Positions 6,866 to 9,171 of a stretch of DNA of 9,171 nt are shown in pieces. Source of the DNA: DATDEW01 sp046590205 (GTDB lineage Bacteria > Bacteroidota > Ignavibacteria > Palsa-1295); contig JBKJTT010000014.1 of NCBI GenBank assembly GCA_046590205.1, positions 1 through 9,171 on the forward strand, written 5' to 3'. The notes beneath the pieces are model-generated. The model worked only from the letters and a program-made list of their open reading frames with translations. It made no database searches and was not told where the DNA came from. Positions within the stretch are counted from its first letter, which is position 1; the number at the start of each line of letters is the position of its first letter. Position numbers and translations under genes: made by a program.

Positions 6866-6873
6866 TATTTTTG
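6866..6873 (+). promoter_or_regulatory. Possible -7 box for the ATP-grasp/monooxygenase operon
   Basis: TATTTTTG fits TAnnTTTG and ends 31 bases before the ATG at 6905, a good distance for a short leader. The nearest upstream TTG triplets (6851-6856) are only 9-12 bases away, too close for the usual -33 element, so support is partial. Confidence 0.35.
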
Positions 6874-6904
6874 TACTGGTAGTTGTAACAGTTTTTCTGT
6901 ATAG

Positions 6905-7972
6905 ATGTCGCAAGAAATAGTCGTAGCCCTTTTATATAACAATCCGACGGTTGATGAACCCGTCCCCGAACAAGCTCTCATAGAAGAAGAGACGCATGAG
7001 TTCACTCCGTTCTTTGATATGGAGGAAACTCCTGCCGAAGAGGAGTATAAGAGCATCGAAGCCGCTCTCGTCGAAGCGGGATATAAAGTCATCAGCTTCA
7101 ACGTGAAAGAAAGCTTTGACCGCCTCTACCGGTTTCTCACGCGACGCAAATTCGATGTTATCTTTAATCTTGTCGAGTACTTCAATGGTCGTGCAGAGAA
7201 TGAGATGAACATCGCGTCTCTCTATGAACTCATGAAGCTACCCTATACAGGCGCAAATCCTCTTGCCCTCTCTAACTGCCAGAACAAACCATTCGCAAAA
7301 GATTTGCTCCGTGCGAATCATCTGCCGACAGCGAAGTCATTTACGGTGAAAGTAATGTCTGATTTTCCGAAGCGACATACGTTGTCATATCCTGTAATTG
7401 TAAAGCCCGCTTATGAGGACGGCTCAGGCGGGATAGAGAATGCAAGTATCGTCTCTGACCTTAAGTCGCTTAAGGCACGAGTGGAGTTTGTCATTGATGA
7501 TTTCAAGATGCCTGCTCTCGTCGAAGAGTTTATAGAAGGAAGAGAGTTGAATGTCGCTGTTATCGGGAATGGCAAGAAGAAGCGTGTGCTTCCTATCTCG
7601 GAGATTAACTTTGACGATATGCCTGACTCGCTCTATAAGATAGTTAGCTATCAAGCAAAGTGGGATCCGCAACATGCAGCGTATCATACCACGATTCCTG
7701 ACTGCCCTGCCGACCTTCCGGAAAAGACAACTGCACTTGCAAAAGAGATCGCAATGAAGGCAACAGAGGTCATGGGTACAAGAGATTATGCACGTGTTGA
7801 TATGCGACTCAATGCAAAAGGAGAATTGTTTATCCTTGAGGTAAATCCGAATCCGAATCTATCCGAAGGGACAGGCATCGCCCGCAGCGCAGGCGCGGCA
7901 CGTATGAAGTTTAGTAAGCTTCTTCAACATATTACCGAATCTGCCCTCTCACGCAGAGTAGAAGTCGTATGA
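6905..7972 (+). CDS. D-alanine-D-alanine-ligase-like ATP-grasp enzyme with altered substrate residues
   Basis: A 355-residue ATP-grasp ligase, predicted to activate a carboxylate as an acyl phosphate and join it to an amine. Residues 1-120 form the N-terminal domain, with an unusual acidic stretch (17-48, many Glu). ATP-grasp features follow: NKPFAKDLL (127-135), VIVKPAYEDGSGGI (164-177, ATP-contacting K167), VEEFIEGRELNVAVIG (206-221), SYQAKWDP (248-255), YARVDMRL (295-302, R297 and D299) and LEVNPNPN (311-318, magnesium ligands E312 and N314). Overall layout is that of Ddl, but the N-terminal Glu-containing GGxSxE motif is absent, the GSSxG loop is changed to DGSGG, the catalytic-loop Tyr is Trp (W253), and the final N-T-x-P-G-M-T-x-x-S-L substrate loop reads NPNPNLSEGTG. 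It is therefore probably not the cell-wall Ddl. The stop codon overlaps the next gene's start by four bases, so the two products likely act together. Confidence 0.82.
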   Translation: MSQEIVVALLYNNPTVDEPVPEQALIEEETHEFTPFFDMEETPAEEEYKSIEAALVEAGYKVISFNVKESFDRLYRFLTRRKFDVIFNLVEYFNGRAENEMNIASLYELMKLPYTGANPLALSNCQNKPFAKDLLRANHLPTAKSFTVKVMSDFPKRHTLSYPVIVKPAYEDGSGGIENASIVSDLKSLKARVEFVIDDFKMPALVEEFIEGRELNVAVIGNGKKKRVLPISEINFDDMPDSLYKIVSYQAKWDPQHAAYHTTIPDCPADLPEKTTALAKEIAMKATEVMGTRDYARVDMRLNAKGELFILEVNPNPNLSEGTGIARSAGAARMKFSKLLQHITESALSRRVEVV

Positions 7973-9099
7973 AGATAACGATCATCGGCGGAGGACCTGC
8001 AGGTCTTTACTTTGCGATACTCATGAAGAAGAAGTATCCTGATTCTTTCATTACTATTCATGAGCGCAACGGTCGGCATGATACATTCGGTTGGGGCGTA
8101 GTCTTCAGTGGTAAGACGATGGACGGACTTCGGGAATACGACGAGCCATCGCATAAAACCATCAGCGATAAATTTGAGACATGGGACTACGTTGATGTAG
8201 TCCACAATGATGAGCATATAATAGTCAGGGGTAATTACTTTAACGGCATCTCACGGCTCGTGATGCTCAACATTTTGCAAGATAGATGCGAAGAGCTTGG
8301 AATTACAATTCATTTTCATAGCGAAGTAAATGACCTCGCTCTTGCCGCTGACGCCGATCTTGTCGTTGTCGCTGACGGCGTTAATAGCATTATCCGTCGT
8401 AACTACGCTACGCATTTCAAGCCGAACATCAGTACCAGAACGAATAAGTATATCTGGTACGGTACAAATCAACTATTTCATGGCTTGACGCTTACCTTCC
8501 GGCAAAATGAACATGGCATCTTTGCGGCGCATTCATACAAGTTTGATAAGAATGCCAGTACGTTCGTCGTCGAGTGCGATGAGGTTACGTGGCAGAATGC
8601 CGGACTTCATGAAATGGATGAAACCGCATCGAAGGCATATATTGAGAAAGTGTTTGAAAAAAATCTGGGCGGTTATCCCCTCCTATCAAACCGTTCGATG
8701 TGGATCAACTTTTGGCTTGTAAAGAATGAGCATTGGACATTTGAGAATGTCGTAATCTTGGGCGATGCTTGTCATACTGCTCACTTCTCGATTGGTAGCG
8801 GGACGAAGTTAGCTCTTGAAGATTCCATTGCTCTCTATGAGTGCTTTGCCGAAGCAACAAACGTTAGCGATGCCCTTGCGAACTATGAAGCAGTTCGTAA
8901 ACCCGTAGTTGAAGAATATCAGGATGCCGCTTATCAGAGCTTACAGATGTTCGAGAGCTTGAAGGATATTATCCACCTCTCACCGATGGAGATGGCTCTC
9001 AAAATGATGCTTCGAAGTAAGCGGGTTACTTCGGAGAAACTTCGTAAGCGGGACCCAGATTTCATCGCTCGCTACGAAGCAGAATACGGAGCTTTATAA
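7969..9099 (+). CDS. FAD-dependent aromatic monooxygenase, VioD / salicylyl-CoA hydroxylase-like, stand-alone
   Basis: A 376-residue group A flavoprotein monooxygenase; such enzymes use NAD(P)H and O2 to hydroxylate aromatic rings. The Rossmann FAD motif is GGGPAG (7-12) with E32 in HER at the end of the second strand; FGWGVVFS (40-47) follows. VVADGVNSIIR (133-143) is the conserved DG motif, and LGDACHTAHFSIGSGTKLALEDS (264-286) is the second FAD-binding GD motif. The block KYIWYGTNQLF (160-170) and the following FxAHxYxFD...STFVVEC resemble VioD, the tryptophan-derived pigment hydroxylase of the violacein pathway. The GD block resembles the N-terminal domain of bifunctional salicylyl-/anthraniloyl-CoA hydroxylases. 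The length matches VioD; the C-terminal reductase domain of the CoA enzymes is absent, and a terminator follows. The ATG overlaps the preceding stop codon (ATGA) with no own Shine-Dalgarno, so translation is likely coupled. The substrate is unknown. Confidence 0.85.
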   Translation: MKITIIGGGPAGLYFAILMKKKYPDSFITIHERNGRHDTFGWGVVFSGKTMDGLREYDEPSHKTISDKFETWDYVDVVHNDEHIIVRGNYFNGISRLVMLNILQDRCEELGITIHFHSEVNDLALAADADLVVVADGVNSIIRRNYATHFKPNISTRTNKYIWYGTNQLFHGLTLTFRQNEHGIFAAHSYKFDKNASTFVVECDEVTWQNAGLHEMDETASKAYIEKVFEKNLGGYPLLSNRSMWINFWLVKNEHWTFENVVILGDACHTAHFSIGSGTKLALEDSIALYECFAEATNVSDALANYEAVRKPVVEEYQDAAYQSLQMFESLKDIIHLSPMEMALKMMLRSKRVTSEKLRKRDPDFIARYEAEYGAL

Positions 9100-9104
9100 A
9101 TGAG

Positions 9105-9132
9105 AAAAAGCAGGTGAATTACCTGCTTTTTT
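9105..9132. terminator. Bidirectional terminator between the monooxygenase gene and the tRNA
   Basis: AAAAAGCAGGT (9105-9115) pairs with ACCTGCTTTTT (9121-9131) around a 5-base loop. Reading either strand, the distal arm ends in five or six T's, so it can end both the plus-strand operon and the minus-strand tRNA transcript. Confidence 0.9.
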
Positions 9133-9145
9133 GCTGCTTTTTTTG

Positions 9146-9171
9146 TGACCCCTACGGGACTCGAACCCGTG
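9146..9171 (-). tRNA. 3' end of a tRNA gene (partial, cut by the right edge; isotype not readable)
   Basis: On the minus strand the last bases form a T-arm (stem ACGGG/CCCGT, loop TTCGAGT, 9170-9154), then the acceptor 3' strand AGGGGTC (9153-9147) and discriminator A (9146). The next bases are CAAAA, so the CCA end is not encoded. The anticodon lies outside the window; the 5' acceptor strand should read GACCCCT. Confidence 0.88.

Noticed and set aside
6905..7972. Naming this gene ddl
   Set aside because: The fold is Ddl-like, but several substrate and catalytic-triad positions differ, so the specific activity cannot be assigned.
9146..9171. Assigning a tRNA isotype, or treating the tRNA 3' end as an integration site
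   Set aside because: The anticodon is outside the window, and no integrase, direct repeat of the tRNA end or foreign-looking segment is visible nearby.
1..9171. CRISPR array, insertion sequence, prophage or toxin-antitoxin pair
   Set aside because: No regular direct repeats, transposase motifs, phage genes or paired small frames were found. The mazG gene is the pyrophosphohydrolase and no mazEF toxin pair accompanies it.

Overview
The window looks like chromosomal DNA from a Bacteroidota or FCB-group bacterium, possibly of the Kapabacteria, Ignavibacteria or Chlorobi type. Three things suggest this. A large secreted protein carries choice-of-anchor/ASH-type beta domains and a C-terminal type IX secretion (Por) sorting tail. 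Most genes lack a Shine-Dalgarno sequence. Several intergenic spaces contain TAnnTTTG boxes, the -7 promoter element known from Bacteroidota. The lineage is an inference; no rRNA or other phylogenetic marker is complete here.

Layout, left to right. On the minus strand, a Thermotoga-type DAHP synthase (428-1504) is followed after two bases by rsmE, which runs off the left edge. A strong 14-bp hairpin terminator (1569-1601) separates this pair from a minus-strand gene for an unrecognised four-helix membrane protein (1627-2607). A divergent promoter region (2608-2761) leads to mazG on the plus strand (2762-3535). A 300-bp AT-rich space (3536-3835) holds an inverted repeat, a good promoter candidate and a leader of more than 100 bases. 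The 870-residue secreted protein (3836-6448) follows and ends in a canonical terminator. A small minus-strand CsaA-like tRNA-binding protein (6503-6838) is divergent from a two-gene plus-strand operon: a D-Ala-D-Ala-ligase-like ATP-grasp enzyme (6905-7972) and a FAD monooxygenase (7969-9099) that overlap by four bases. A terminator usable in both directions separates this operon from the 3' end of a minus-strand tRNA at the right edge.

Most of the window is housekeeping: aromatic amino acid entry, 16S rRNA methylation, NTP clean-up and tRNA binding. The part most likely to hold undescribed biology is the ATP-grasp/monooxygenase pair. The ligase keeps ATP-grasp catalytic residues but has lost several residues that define real D-Ala-D-Ala ligases. 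The oxygenase is a stand-alone relative of VioD and of the N-terminal half of salicylyl-/anthraniloyl-CoA hydroxylases. Together they could oxidise an aromatic or indolic substrate and form an amide or peptide bond, but the substrate cannot be read from the sequence. The secreted ASH-repeat protein and the four-helix membrane protein are also of unknown function. No mobile element, CRISPR array or phage gene was seen.
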